64,000 bases of DNA, from the NCBI RefSeq assembly GCF_009741925.1, contig NZ_WPCC01000006.1:1-64000 (forward strand), given 5' to 3'. Source of the DNA: Natronomonas sp. CBA1123. Lineage in GTDB: Archaea > Halobacteriota > Halobacteria > Halobacteriales > Haloarculaceae. This document shows positions 45,171-53,327 of the stretch, one piece after another; position 1 is the first letter of the stretch, and each line of letters opens with the position of its first letter. The notes beneath the pieces are model-generated. The model was not told where the DNA came from, made no database searches, and was given only the letters and a program-made list of their open reading frames with translations. The translations under genes were made by a program, and so were the position numbers.

Positions 45171-45599
45171 TCAGGGCCCTGCGGGAGGGCCATCCTGAAC
45201 CGGTATCTCTCGAACCCGACGGAGTTCCGCCAGATGGGCTTCGGCATCCGCCGACAGCGGGAACGTTCCGCTGAGGTCCGCTACCGTTCGTCCGTGTACC
45301 AACCGGCCGAACGTAGCGCCCCCGACAGCGTAGGTTCGTTTCAGCCCATCAACGAGCGAGTCAGCGAAGCCCATCCGACCGAGTACCCGCCCGACGGTCT
45401 CTTCGCCGACGTGGACGGCGTCATCCTCGACGAAGATGAACGCGAAGGGTCGGGCGTCGAACTGCGCTTCGAGGAACGCCTGTACTGGCTCGGAGTCCCA
45501 GCGGACGGCCACGAGTTCGTCCGACCGACGGGTCGCCGCCTCGACGGCGGCGCGGAACAGCGGGTTGCTACCGTCGTAGACGAGAAGCGACTTTTTCAC
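45171..45599 (-). CDS. DUF393/DCC-like protein lacking the CxxC pair
   Basis: A 142-residue protein starting at GTG 45599. Its opening LLVYDGSNPLFRAAVEAA resembles the thioredoxin-like DCC (DUF393) family start, YDGxCPxC. The two cysteines are replaced, so redox activity is unlikely if the relationship is right. VRWDSEPVQAFLEAQF and DAVHVGEETVGRVL fit the rest of that fold. The assignment is an inference from the pattern. Confidence 0.5.
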   Translation of the reverse strand: MKKSLLVYDGSNPLFRAAVEAATRRSDELVAVRWDSEPVQAFLEAQFDARPFAFIFVEDDAVHVGEETVGRVLGRMGFADSLVDGLKRTYAVGGATFGRLVHGRTVADLSGTFPLSADAEAHLAELRRVREIPVQDGPPAGP

Positions 45600-46284
45600 G
45601 TGTCCTCTAGGTGCGTCGGGGATTTGAGTGTTTGCGAGCGAGTGGGACGGTCGTCCACTTCACGTCCCTTCGTAGATGCGCGGGTAGAAAGCTGGCCTCG
45701 GCACTCACGACACGTGTTCGAATCCGGGACTCTCAACGAGCCAAAGGGCCTCCCCGTCGAACGTCACCAGAACCCAGTTCTCCTCGACCACCAGCTTCCT
45801 GACACCGTACGCCGCCGAAGCCTCCCTACGGAGCTAGAGGGCGTCTCGAACATCCCCTGTGTACGCGTTCGACCGACTACTGAGGCGAATCCGGGACCAA
45901 CAGGATTAGACAAAGAACACAGTGGCGACGTTGTGGTCCGAGGGGGCACAGACGTGTTCCTGCTAATCAAGAACGAATCGACCGGAGCAGATACAGAGCG
46001 AGAGGATGCGCCCTCACGAGGTGGCTCAACGACCAGTCGTGAGCCTCCAATGAGGCCGCCTCGGTTGGCCAACTGAGAGAGCGGCGTGAACGTTCTTAAG
46101 TAGTAACTACCGGTGATATCAGAAAATGAAATCGGAACACGAGTATCGCAATTTTCGGGACTGAGTGGGGGGGAAGTTAGGCTTCGCTGAATACTGTCAC
46201 CCCGGGAGATGAACGGTTTGAAACTGTATTACCACTATATCCCTACAGTTGACGATAATCGAATCGCGGACAGGGTGAAGACAA
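45600..46284. other. 685-bp gap without a convincing intact gene
   Basis: No full-length gene is supported. On the minus strand, about 45710-45835, a frame reads VRKLVVEENWVLVTFDGEAL then WLVESPGFEHVS before a stop. It looks protein-like but has an in-frame stop upstream and no ATG, so it may be a gene remnant. A tRNA T-loop-like GTTCGAATCC at about 45717 lacks matching stems. The right end is AT-rich and contains GTAGT-A-ACTAC near 46101 and a TATA-like CACTATAT near 46230 for the next gene. Confidence 0.4.
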
Positions 46285-47400
46285 ATGAAAGATAATTCAG
46301 TAAGAGGATACGGTATCAACCGACGCACAGTACTAAAAGGTGCGACAGTGGGAGCCGGAATCGTCGGAATTCCGGGACTGGCTTCAGCTAAGGGCCATGG
46401 TAGCGGTCAGCCCTGTTTCAAGGACTTCGAGTGCGAGGACGACGACTCGACCTACGTCAAAATCGAGTTCGTCGAGGTCTACGAGGAGAACGAGGACGGT
46501 GAAGAGATTCTCGTCGATTGCTACTTCGAGGAGGAAACGGACACCGGTTTCATCACCATCGACAGCTACACGTCGAAAGAAGGGGAATGTGAGCCGATCT
46601 CGGTCGAATGGAGCGTCGCCGATGGCTATCTCGCGACCAAGGTGATGGCCTACGGCGGCCGAGACTGTGTCACAGTCAAAGACCTCCTTTCCACTGGCGG
46701 AACGTTCGAGCCCGGATTAGATGGTGCCGGCGGCCAGACGGCTGCTATCAGCAACCTCCAGTTCTGCGTGGAGGAGGAGGAGTGTATCGACATCCTTGCC
46801 GACCTCCAAGCTGGTGACGAAATCACCGGGAGCACATTCGGCAACGTCACGATCACGTCGTCGGTCGCTGGCAACACGATCGTTGCGGCTGAGGAAGGAA
46901 AGGACCCCGGGTTCTACGGAGCACCGAACGGCGATGGCTCCCTGACGAACGGGTGCATGGGCGAGACGATCGATATTGGCTTCGGTGACATCAATGCCAA
47001 GGAAGCGAAGGCCCCACAGAACCTTGACTTCACGTTCGACAACCCGGTCTCCGAGTTCGAGCTACGGATGCTCGACTTCGGTGACTTCAACCCGACCGGG
47101 GCCAGTAAGCACCTGATCGAAATCACGGCCTTCAACAGCGGCGGCATGGTGGTGGACTCGGAGACAATCGAGTATTATACCGACGGATCCGTGAACCCCA
47201 CGAAGGGCTACGAAACGTCCGCGCTGAGCACGGTGGTCTACGAGAACCTCAACGTGGAGGGAGACGCCTGTGGTGCTGAGGAAGGTGACATCGGAGACTA
47301 CACCTTCCTGCTCACTGGCGACATCGCGAAAGTCGAACTACGTTTCCCTTCGGGACACGACCCGAACATCGCGTTCGACCTCCCCTGCACGTCGCAGTAG
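46285..47400 (+). CDS. Tat-exported acidic protein, unknown function
   Basis: A 371-residue protein with a twin-arginine signal (NINRRTVLKGATVGAG region, cleavage probably after LASA). The mature part is acidic and beta-rich, with about ten Cys residues (QPCFKDFECEDD, RDCVTVKD, QFCVEEEECID). The second half (FTFDNPVSEFELRMLDFGDF) resembles a carbohydrate-binding or adhesin-like beta sandwich. A hairpin terminator follows the stop. Its base composition is lower in GC than neighbouring core genes, which hints at a transferred or fast-evolving surface gene. Confidence 0.75.
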   Translation: MKDNSVRGYGINRRTVLKGATVGAGIVGIPGLASAKGHGSGQPCFKDFECEDDDSTYVKIEFVEVYEENEDGEEILVDCYFEEETDTGFITIDSYTSKEGECEPISVEWSVADGYLATKVMAYGGRDCVTVKDLLSTGGTFEPGLDGAGGQTAAISNLQFCVEEEECIDILADLQAGDEITGSTFGNVTITSSVAGNTIVAAEEGKDPGFYGAPNGDGSLTNGCMGETIDIGFGDINAKEAKAPQNLDFTFDNPVSEFELRMLDFGDFNPTGASKHLIEITAFNSGGMVVDSETIEYYTDGSVNPTKGYETSALSTVVYENLNVEGDACGAEEGDIGDYTFLLTGDIAKVELRFPSGHDPNIAFDLPCTSQ

Positions 47401-47421
47401 ACCGCAGTGTAGCGGTTTTTT
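47401..47421 (+). terminator. Hairpin with T-run after the Tat protein gene
   Basis: ACCGC-AGTGTA-GCGGT followed by TTTTT. The stem is 5 bp and begins immediately after the TAG stop. Confidence 0.6.
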
Positions 47422-47607
47422 CGGACGTAACAGGCATCTTTAATTTTCCAACACGCACGCGTGAACTCGCCTCACTCGGTGATCTCTCCCATCTCATTGT
47501 TCCCTGAGGACCGCTTGGACGAACTCCTGGAACTTGAGCAGAGGGTCCGGCGCAAGCTCACGTAGGCCGCACGCTCGATCAGTGTCGATAGCGAGGTCAT
47601 CCCGGAC

Positions 47608-48375
47608 ATGGAGACCCTGGAAGTGCCCTCGGAATCGTACATCGGCTACGAGGACCGGCCTAGTTCGGGCGACTTCGACTACAACGACTTCGGAATGCGT
47701 GCGAGCATTACCGAGACGTACCTCGGTGACGAACTCCAGACCATCGACATGGAGTTCAGCGCCGAGGAATACCAAGCCGGTGACAGTCACGTCATCAGCA
47801 TCCAACGGGACTTCCTCAGCAGCGACACCATGGATTGGGAGTACGAGCTAAGCAGGAGCGGTTCGGATGACCTCAGCTCTGGTCGCACAACGGACGAAAC
47901 GAGTGGTCCAGTAGGCGAAAGCGGACTACTCGATGTCGCGCTGTTCGACACTGCCGAATTAGGGAGCAAGACAAGCACGATCGACGATACGGTCACGATT
48001 ACCGTCACGATAACCAGCGGGACAGAAAACCCGCCGTCGAACTCGCCACGTCCCGACGTGGCAGCGAACAATGTCCTGTTCGAGGTCTACGACACCGTCA
48101 TGGAGCCAGACGGGGCCGCTGCGGTCGACCTCGGGACGGTGCAAAGCGGTATCAGCGACGATGATATCGGCGGAGATGTAACAGAAAATTGGGACAACGA
48201 GGCCGACGTGCCCAACATCATCGTCGTTCCCGATGTAGACTTCGACGCGCCTGCAGAGGCTACGACGATTTCCACGGATTATCCGAATTTCGATGACTAC
48301 TACGCTGGCGGGACTACTGACGATGGAGTCATAGAAGTCGACGACACCTACGACGACTGGTTCGACACCTCGTAA
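47608..48375 (+). CDS. LruC-domain protein lacking a signal peptide
   Basis: A 255-residue protein. The opening YIGYEDRPSSGDFDYNDFGM matches the start of the LruC (DUF4842-like) domain, usually found in exported surface proteins with the pattern YEDxPxxGDxDYND. The remainder is beta-rich and acidic. No Tat or Sec signal is present and the domain starts within ten residues of the ATG. The 187 bp upstream hold a stop in the same frame, so the gene may be 5'-truncated. A T-run terminator lies at 48392-48398. Confidence 0.6.
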   Translation: METLEVPSESYIGYEDRPSSGDFDYNDFGMRASITETYLGDELQTIDMEFSAEEYQAGDSHVISIQRDFLSSDTMDWEYELSRSGSDDLSSGRTTDETSGPVGESGLLDVALFDTAELGSKTSTIDDTVTITVTITSGTENPPSNSPRPDVAANNVLFEVYDTVMEPDGAAAVDLGTVQSGISDDDIGGDVTENWDNEADVPNIIVVPDVDFDAPAEATTISTDYPNFDDYYAGGTTDDGVIEVDDTYDDWFDTS

Positions 48376-48391
48376 TCGGCAGGAAGGTATC

Positions 48392-48398
48392 ACTTTTT
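48392..48398 (+). terminator. T-run terminator after the LruC gene
   Basis: Seven T within 25 bp of the TAA stop (48373-48375), an arrangement sufficient for archaeal termination. Confidence 0.45.
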
Positions 48399-48424
48399 TT
48401 CGACTATAGAGTCCGCTCATCCCC

Positions 48425-48893
48425 TTACTGTTCGTCCAGCATCTGGATGCCGCGCTCCACAACCGCCTCGGTCACGAAGAGACTCGTCTCACGCTGGAGT
48501 GCTCGCATACGGGATGCCGCTTCGTCTCTGTCGAGCAATCCGCGACACACCCGAGCGCGATGACGCCGATAGAACCGCGTACTTCGACGCCCGCCTCGGA
48601 TGCTGTCTCGCGCGCGGCGAGGTCGTCGGGTAGAAGAACGACTCCACGCTCTTTTGTGACCGCAATCGCGGCGCGTTCTCCGGCGTCCAGTTCCTCAGTT
48701 CCGACTCGGCTTTCGTCGGCTTCGACGAGTTCGTACGAGAGGTCGGCCCCCCGTCCGGAACACCACCGGCATCGACCTCCTCGTAAACCGACTCCGGGAC
48801 GAGGAGCGTGTCAAACGTCGAGAGCAGTTCGAGTGAGTCGATTTCGGCGAGGTGAATGAGCGGTCCTGCGTCAGAAACGGCCGCAGGCGTCAC
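48425..48893 (-). pseudogene. PIN-domain (DUF3368-type) toxin gene with two frameshifts
   Basis: The N-terminus is intact (VSDAGPLIHLAEIDSLELLS, with the PIN acidic residue). At a run of six C on the plus strand (48747-48752) the frame breaks. The next frame reads DLSYELVEADESRVGTEELD and LDAGERAAIAV, then LLPDDLAARETASEAGVEVR. A second one-base loss near 48548 shifts the frame again to GLLDRDEAASRMRALQRETS and a TAA at 48425. Rejoined, it is a normal-length VapC-like RNase toxin. Its start overlaps the intact antitoxin stop. Confidence 0.75.
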
Positions 48894-49141
48894 GCGTTCA
48901 AGCCCCAGTCAACGTCTTCCTCGACGACCTCACGCTCTCGCTCCGCTCGCTCGACTTTCGTCCGACCGACGTGCTCGATTGCTTCCTCGCGGTCGAGTTC
49001 GCCGTCAAGGTACCGAGCAAGAACGAGGTCCTCCCACAGGTCCTCGAGCCCGCGTTCGAGTGCCCGCTCGAACACTTCGGACTCCGGAAGGCCGCGGGCC
49101 TCCGCGATTTCTCGAACCCGGCCGGAAATTTCGGCGGCCAT
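48890..49141 (-). CDS. Antitoxin of a PIN toxin-antitoxin pair
   Basis: An 83-residue, highly charged helical protein (MAAEISGRVREIAEARGLPE and ALERGLEDLWEDLVLARYLD) of the type encoded before DUF3368 PIN toxins. It should neutralise the toxin and autoregulate. The ATG at 49141 is chosen because the upstream extension is non-conserved. Its stop overlaps the toxin start as ATGA, the usual coupling. The toxin is broken, so the antitoxin may persist alone. Confidence 0.7.
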   Translation of the reverse strand: MAAEISGRVREIAEARGLPESEVFERALERGLEDLWEDLVLARYLDGELDREEAIEHVGRTKVERAEREREVVEEDVDWGLNA

Positions 49142-49379
49142 ACTGTGTGTTTGCTCGGTACCGTTCGTAAATCCGCGTCTGCCAGTCCGGCGCAGCCCTG
49201 ACCGGGACCTATGTTTACTGTGGCCACAACCAGATACCACAGAGACTCATTCTACCGTCAAAATGTCGGCCTCGGCACTCATAGGGCTCGTCACCGTCGG
49301 CTGCCTACACCGACTCGGCCCGCTGGCTCGTCATCGGCCACTCACGGATAAAACGTCGAACGGCAAGTGCGTTCCGTCG

Positions 49380-49769
49380 TTACTCCTCGTCGGCCGGGGG
49401 GATGAAGCCGAACTGCTCGCCGACGCCGAAGACGTCGAACTGCCGGAGGAGTTCGGCAAACTCCTCGTCGGAGGGGTCGACGAGCAGGAGGTCGTTGTCG
49501 AAGTCCATCGACAGCGTGTCCTCGCCGAAGTCGACGAGGAAGTTCCCGTCGGTGAACTCCCCGGCGATTTCGTCGCTGGATTCGACGGCGTCCTGCAGCA
49601 GTTCGCCGACGGACTGACCGGTGTTTGCGGCCTCCTCCAGCAGTTCGACGGCGATGTCGGGTGCCGAGGAGGGGTCCTCGACAGCTTGCTGGAGCAGGTC
49701 GCCCAGTGTCTGACCGGTGTCTTCCATCTGTGCCTGAAGTTCCTCGAACAGCTCCCGTGCGTCGCTCAT
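49380..49769 (-). CDS. Acidic protein with an internal duplication, 129 aa
   Basis: A 129-residue strongly acidic protein. Two copies of a short unit are visible: DTGQTLGDLLQQAVE (residues about 17-31) and NTGQSVGELLQDAVE (about 49-63). The C-terminal half (DFGEDTLSMDFDNDLLLVDP) is beta-like. I do not recognise the family. It begins MSDARELFEELQAQME. Confidence 0.65.
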   Translation of the reverse strand: MSDARELFEELQAQMEDTGQTLGDLLQQAVEDPSSAPDIAVELLEEAANTGQSVGELLQDAVESSDEIAGEFTDGNFLVDFGEDTLSMDFDNDLLLVDPSDEEFAELLRQFDVFGVGEQFGFIPPADEE

Positions 49770-49979
49770 GTGAATCTGCCGACGGGTTGAAATGAAATAG
49801 GCGTGGCGGTTCTCTCGAAATCCGCCCCACTCCCGGCAGCGAGGGTTTTCGACGGTCGTGGAACACCCAAATCCATGCCTCAGGTGTGCCGCTTCAAAAC
49901 ACCGAAGATTCCGGTCGCCAAAGCGACGTGACAGGCTGTTGGAATAGCTGTTAAGTACGCTCCAATGCTAACAATCATC

Positions 49980-50126
49980 ATGTCCCTCGGTACCGTACAA
50001 CGTTGCCTGGAGTGTGGCTTCGAGGCACCCCCAGGCTCCGATGCGTGGAGTCGCGTCGAACACCCACCGCTCGGGACGCTCACCCAGTGTCCGGAGTGCG
50101 GGAGTACGAACACGCACACCCTTTGA
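49980..50126 (+). CDS. Zinc-ribbon microprotein, 48 aa
   Basis: A 48-residue protein with pairs CLEC and CPEC separated by 26 residues (MSLGTVQRCLECGFEA and GTLTQCPECGSTNTHTL). The N-terminal 15 residues are followed directly by the first ribbon half. Its function is unknown. It converges on the next gene, 35 bp away. Confidence 0.7.
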   Translation: MSLGTVQRCLECGFEAPPGSDAWSRVEHPPLGTLTQCPECGSTNTHTL

Positions 50127-50160
50127 GAGGGTGTCTCCACGCCGGGAGAGAAACGCCCGG

Positions 50161-50610
50161 TCAGGAACCGAACGCGACTTCGATACCGAACATCGCCACG
50201 CCGATGCCGACGGCGATAATCGACCCCGCGAGCAGTTGTGCGCCGAGTCCGAAAACGAGCCCAGCGAGCACCGCACAGAAGCCGACTATCGTACCGAGAC
50301 CGAACACCGCGTCCCCGGCCCCGAGCGGCTCTTCGTCGGGATAGGCGGCCGCAGCAGTCGCGAGGAATACGTGAACCCCCAGCGGGACGACGGAGACGAC
50401 TGCGTACCCCGCATCCGTCCACCGGGGAGCGATTGCGGTCAGTTCGGTGAACTCCCGGAGCGTCGACACCGTATCGAGATAGAACAGCCCGACGAACTGA
50501 ATCAGGCTGTCGGTCACCGTCGTCGGGTCACCGGACGTCGAGGCGACGACGATTGACGCGCCGACGAACCCCCACGCGAACAGCCAGACGAACACTTGAT
50601 ACGCCCCCAT
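50161..50610 (-). CDS. Integral membrane protein, 149 aa
   Basis: A 149-residue protein with four hydrophobic segments (about residues 3-25, 70-90, 100-120 and 125-147), beginning MGAYQVFVWLFAWGFVGASI. No functional motif is visible. The ATG at 50610 starts the first helix; the open frame continues upstream into the deoxyhypusine synthase gene but is not coding there. Confidence 0.65.
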   Translation of the reverse strand: MGAYQVFVWLFAWGFVGASIVVASTSGDPTTVTDSLIQFVGLFYLDTVSTLREFTELTAIAPRWTDAGYAVVSVVPLGVHVFLATAAAAYPDEEPLGAGDAVFGLGTIVGFCAVLAGLVFGLGAQLLAGSIIAVGIGVAMFGIEVAFGS

Positions 50611-50657
50611 GGCAGTCGTCTCTTCGCCGTCGGGCAAAAATCCGACGGGTGATTCGA

Positions 50658-51677
50658 CTAGTCGCGCCGGTCGAGCGCCGCCGCGACCACGAGCGGGAGC
50701 GTGATAGTGGCGTCGGCGTACACCGAGACGTTCCGGGCGTCTTCCTTCAGTTTCCCCCACGACCGCGCCTCGTCGAGCGTCGCCCCAGAGAGCCCACCCG
50801 TCTGTGGCGGGTCCATCGTCAACTGGACCGCATAGTCGTAGGCCTCCGGCGTCACGAGCATCGTCTGGAGGACGTAGTTCTTCGGGACGCCGCCACCGAC
50901 GACGATGGCGGCCGTCGACTCCGCCTCGTAGGCGAGGTCGTTCAGCGGCGACATGTCCTTCAGGGCGTCCAACGAGAAGCCCGAGACCTGCGAGTGGAGC
51001 CACGCCTGCAACCCGAGGACGGAGTCCTGAATCGCCGGGACGTAGACGGGCACGTCGTTCTCGTATGCCGCGGCGGCGATGCCAGCGTCCTCGTCTATGC
51101 CCTCACGGTCGTTGACCTCGCTGTTGGCCCGGCCGAGTTCGCGGGTGAACTCGGCGATAGAGACGACCTCCTCGCCGACGGCGTCGAACACCTCCTCCCG
51201 AAGGTGGTTCTCGAACAGCGCGAAGTGCTCCTGTGGGAGATACACGTTGTAGATGCGGTCGACTTCCTCGTGGCGCAACTGCTCGTCGAAGTCCCGCTCT
51301 TCGAGGTCGGGGTGCTCCTCCCGGCCGTGGTGGTGTTTGCCGCCGATGGCCTCGATCGAATCGTGGGTGAGGTTCGCACCGGTCGTCACGAGCGCGTCGA
51401 TGTGGCCCTCTCGAATGAGGTCGGCGACGATGGCTCGCATCCCGGCAGGAACCATCGCCCCCGCGAGGCCGAAGAAGGTGGTCGTCTCCTCGCTGGCGAA
51501 TATCTCGCCTGTCACGTCGATGGCTTCCCCGAGGTTCGCGGCACCGATGCCCGCCTTGCCGTATTCGTCGGCGAGGTCGGCGACGGACATCCCCGCGGTG
51601 ACGCGTGCGTGCTCGACGGGGTCGTGGTCGAACTCCTCGCGCTCGGGGGGTTCGTAGGTCTCGCTGTCGTCGCTCAT
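50658..51677 (-). CDS. dys: Deoxyhypusine synthase
   Basis: A 339-residue enzyme that modifies a lysine of translation factor aIF5A with a polyamine-derived aminobutyl group, using NAD. The active-site stretch is IVVGGGVPKNYVLQT, which contains the catalytic Lys. LVTTGANLTHDSIEAIG and VYVPAIQDSVLG are family signatures. The ATG at 51677 starts the family region. Haloarchaeal enzymes may use agmatine in place of spermidine. Confidence 0.93.
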   Translation of the reverse strand: MSDDSETYEPPEREEFDHDPVEHARVTAGMSVADLADEYGKAGIGAANLGEAIDVTGEIFASEETTTFFGLAGAMVPAGMRAIVADLIREGHIDALVTTGANLTHDSIEAIGGKHHHGREEHPDLEERDFDEQLRHEEVDRIYNVYLPQEHFALFENHLREEVFDAVGEEVVSIAEFTRELGRANSEVNDREGIDEDAGIAAAAYENDVPVYVPAIQDSVLGLQAWLHSQVSGFSLDALKDMSPLNDLAYEAESTAAIVVGGGVPKNYVLQTMLVTPEAYDYAVQLTMDPPQTGGLSGATLDEARSWGKLKEDARNVSVYADATITLPLVVAAALDRRD

Positions 51678-51747
51678 TGTGGGACGGTCGGCCGGCGAGC
51701 GTTTCAAGGGCGCGATTTTCGGACGGACGACGGACGGGGGGACGGCG

Positions 51748-52449
51748 TCAGGTTCGCAACGCGGCTGCGACGGTTCGGACCTGCGCGAGACCGTTAGCGA
51801 CGAGGGCTTTCGGGAACCGCCGTCGGGCGTTGTCGATGGCGTCCGTCAGGGCGTCGTCGGCATCCTCGTGGACGCCGGGACCGTGTCCGGAGAGCACCCG
51901 GTTCGGCTGGAGGTCGGCAAACGCCTCCCGAGGCGGTGTCAGCCGACGGAGCAACATGACGCCGAGGCGCTCGTCGCCGACGCGCATGTAGTCGGCGGCG
52001 CCGACGGATTCCGACGCGACGAGCGTCTCGCCGTCGTAGAGCGCGTACTCCTGCCAGGTGCTGCCGCTCCGGGCGACCTCGATGAGTTCGTACTCGCCGA
52101 GCGTCCCGCCCACGTCGAGACGGTCGGTCGGCGCGTCGATGGCGCCGGCCACGTCGGTCATCGGTGCCGGCAGCGTCACCGGCACGTCGTGGCGCACGGC
52201 GAACGTGTCGGCATCGCGGGTGTGGTGATTCGAGAGGACGACGACGCCGGCGACGTCGCCGAACTCCTCGATGAGGGCGTCGACCCCAGGGGCGTCGATT
52301 GGGTCGACCAGCCACACGCCGTCGTTGGTCAACAGGGCGTGGCTGGCTCGCTGCATCGTCTCCTCGGGATGTGCAATCCAGCCGACGCCGCCCATCCAGC
52401 GGTCGATTTCCTCGTAGTCGGTGGGGGAGTCCGTCGCTTTCGCGGGCAT
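51748..52449 (-). CDS. Metallo-beta-lactamase-fold-like protein
   Basis: A 233-residue protein with the general MBL layout: VWLVDPIDAPGVDALIEEFG, then VVVLSNHHTRDADTFAVRH. The last is a partly degenerate version of the HxHxDH metal motif, retaining His-His and Asp. The C-terminal VLSGHGPGVHED corresponds to the SGHG metal His region. It may bind one metal ion or none. The start at the ATG at 52449 is preferred over 52464. Confidence 0.65.
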   Translation of the reverse strand: MPAKATDSPTDYEEIDRWMGGVGWIAHPEETMQRASHALLTNDGVWLVDPIDAPGVDALIEEFGDVAGVVVLSNHHTRDADTFAVRHDVPVTLPAPMTDVAGAIDAPTDRLDVGGTLGEYELIEVARSGSTWQEYALYDGETLVASESVGAADYMRVGDERLGVMLLRRLTPPREAFADLQPNRVLSGHGPGVHEDADDALTDAIDNARRRFPKALVANGLAQVRTVAAALRT

Positions 52450-52520
52450 GGTCAGTACGACCACCGACTGGCGTTAAAGTGTTGCCGTGGCGACAGACTA
52501 TGCGAACGACAGCCGAGCGG

Positions 52521-52844
52521 TCAGTTGTACTCCCGCCAGCGGTACCCGCAGTCCTGACACTTGAAAAAGCGCGTCGGCGGTTCGTCGGCGGCGCCGGTCT
52601 GTTTGATGGTGTACCACGCCTTCCCGTGACCGCACTTCTCGCAGGTCACGTCGTCCGCGGTCGGCTTGCCCTCGAAGTTCGCACCCTCCTCGGTTTCGAT
52701 GAGTTCGGTCTCGGATTGGGCCTCCGTCGTGACGAACTCCGCGGCTCGCTCTTCGTCTTTCGACTGTCTCGCCCCGCAGGACGAACACACCATCTCGCCG
52801 TCCTCGGAGTGCATCATCGAACCACACTCGTCGCAGAACTGCAT
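52521..52844 (-). CDS. tfs: Transcription factor S (TFS), RNA cleavage-stimulating
   Basis: A 107-residue TFS/TFIIS-RPA12-like protein. The N-terminal zinc ribbon has CDEC and CSSC pairs (MQFCDECGSMMHSED). The C-terminal ribbon has CEKCG and CQDCG, and the catalytic acidic pair lies in the AADEPPTRFFKCQDCGYRW loop. It induces cleavage of backtracked transcripts. The ATG at 52844 begins the first ribbon. Confidence 0.9.
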   Translation of the reverse strand: MQFCDECGSMMHSEDGEMVCSSCGARQSKDEERAAEFVTTEAQSETELIETEEGANFEGKPTADDVTCEKCGHGKAWYTIKQTGAADEPPTRFFKCQDCGYRWREYN

Positions 52845-52883
52845 GGCTGCCGCTAGCGGTCGGAGCGGCAAAACCGTGTGGAT

Positions 52884-53327
52884 TCACTCTTCGTCGGTCA
52901 GAATCTCGTCGGTCGGCCCGCGCCGCTTGGCGACGATTGGACAGTTCCGAACCCGGAACGACTCCATGTCGACGTGTTCGACGATTTCGGTGCCGTCGTG
53001 TGAGCAGGACACGTCCGGCGGCGTCGAGAAGTACTCACACGACTGGCAGTATCGACTCTTCGGAACGACGGCCGTATCGCCCTCCCGGTCGACGTCTTCG
53101 TCGGCTGCCGCGACCGAATCCACCCGGGCGACGGCCTCGGACGTTTCCCCGTCTTCGAGGGCGTCCCAGAGAGCATCTTCGTCGACATCGCCGACATCCA
53201 TCTCGTCGAACAGTTCGTCGGGGTCCACGTCGGCAAGGTCGCCGTCGACGTCGCGGTCCAGTTCCGCGAAGGGGTCGTCGCGTTCCGCGTCGCCGACTGC
53301 ATCGTCGCGGCCGTCGTCGTCACTCAT
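52884..53327 (-). CDS. Acidic Cys-containing protein, 147 aa
   Basis: A 147-residue protein. The first 85 residues are extremely acidic and probably disordered (DDPFAELDRDVDGDLADVDP). The last 60 contain Cys-rich CQSCEYFSTPPDVSCSHDG and NCPIVAKRR, which may bind a metal. It begins eight bases before the end of the ribbon-helix-helix/coiled-coil gene, so the two are co-translated. No function is known. Confidence 0.7.
   Translation of the reverse strand: MSDDDGRDDAVGDAERDDPFAELDRDVDGDLADVDPDELFDEMDVGDVDEDALWDALEDGETSEAVARVDSVAAADEDVDREGDTAVVPKSRYCQSCEYFSTPPDVSCSHDGTEIVEHVDMESFRVRNCPIVAKRRGPTDEILTDEE

Noticed and set aside
45705-45735. tRNA-like T-loop GTTCGAATCC
   Set aside because: The flanking bases do not pair into a T-stem and no acceptor or anticodon arms can be drawn.
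45234-46076. 280-codon open frame on the plus strand
   Set aside because: It overlaps the better-supported minus-strand gene and has Arg/Ser/Pro-rich, non-protein-like composition typical of GC-rich shadow frames.
47480-47563. Short ORF (LFPEDRLDELLELEQRVRRK) before the LruC gene
   Set aside because: Only 27 codons, no promoter or homologue recognised; it could be a remnant but cannot be supported as a gene.
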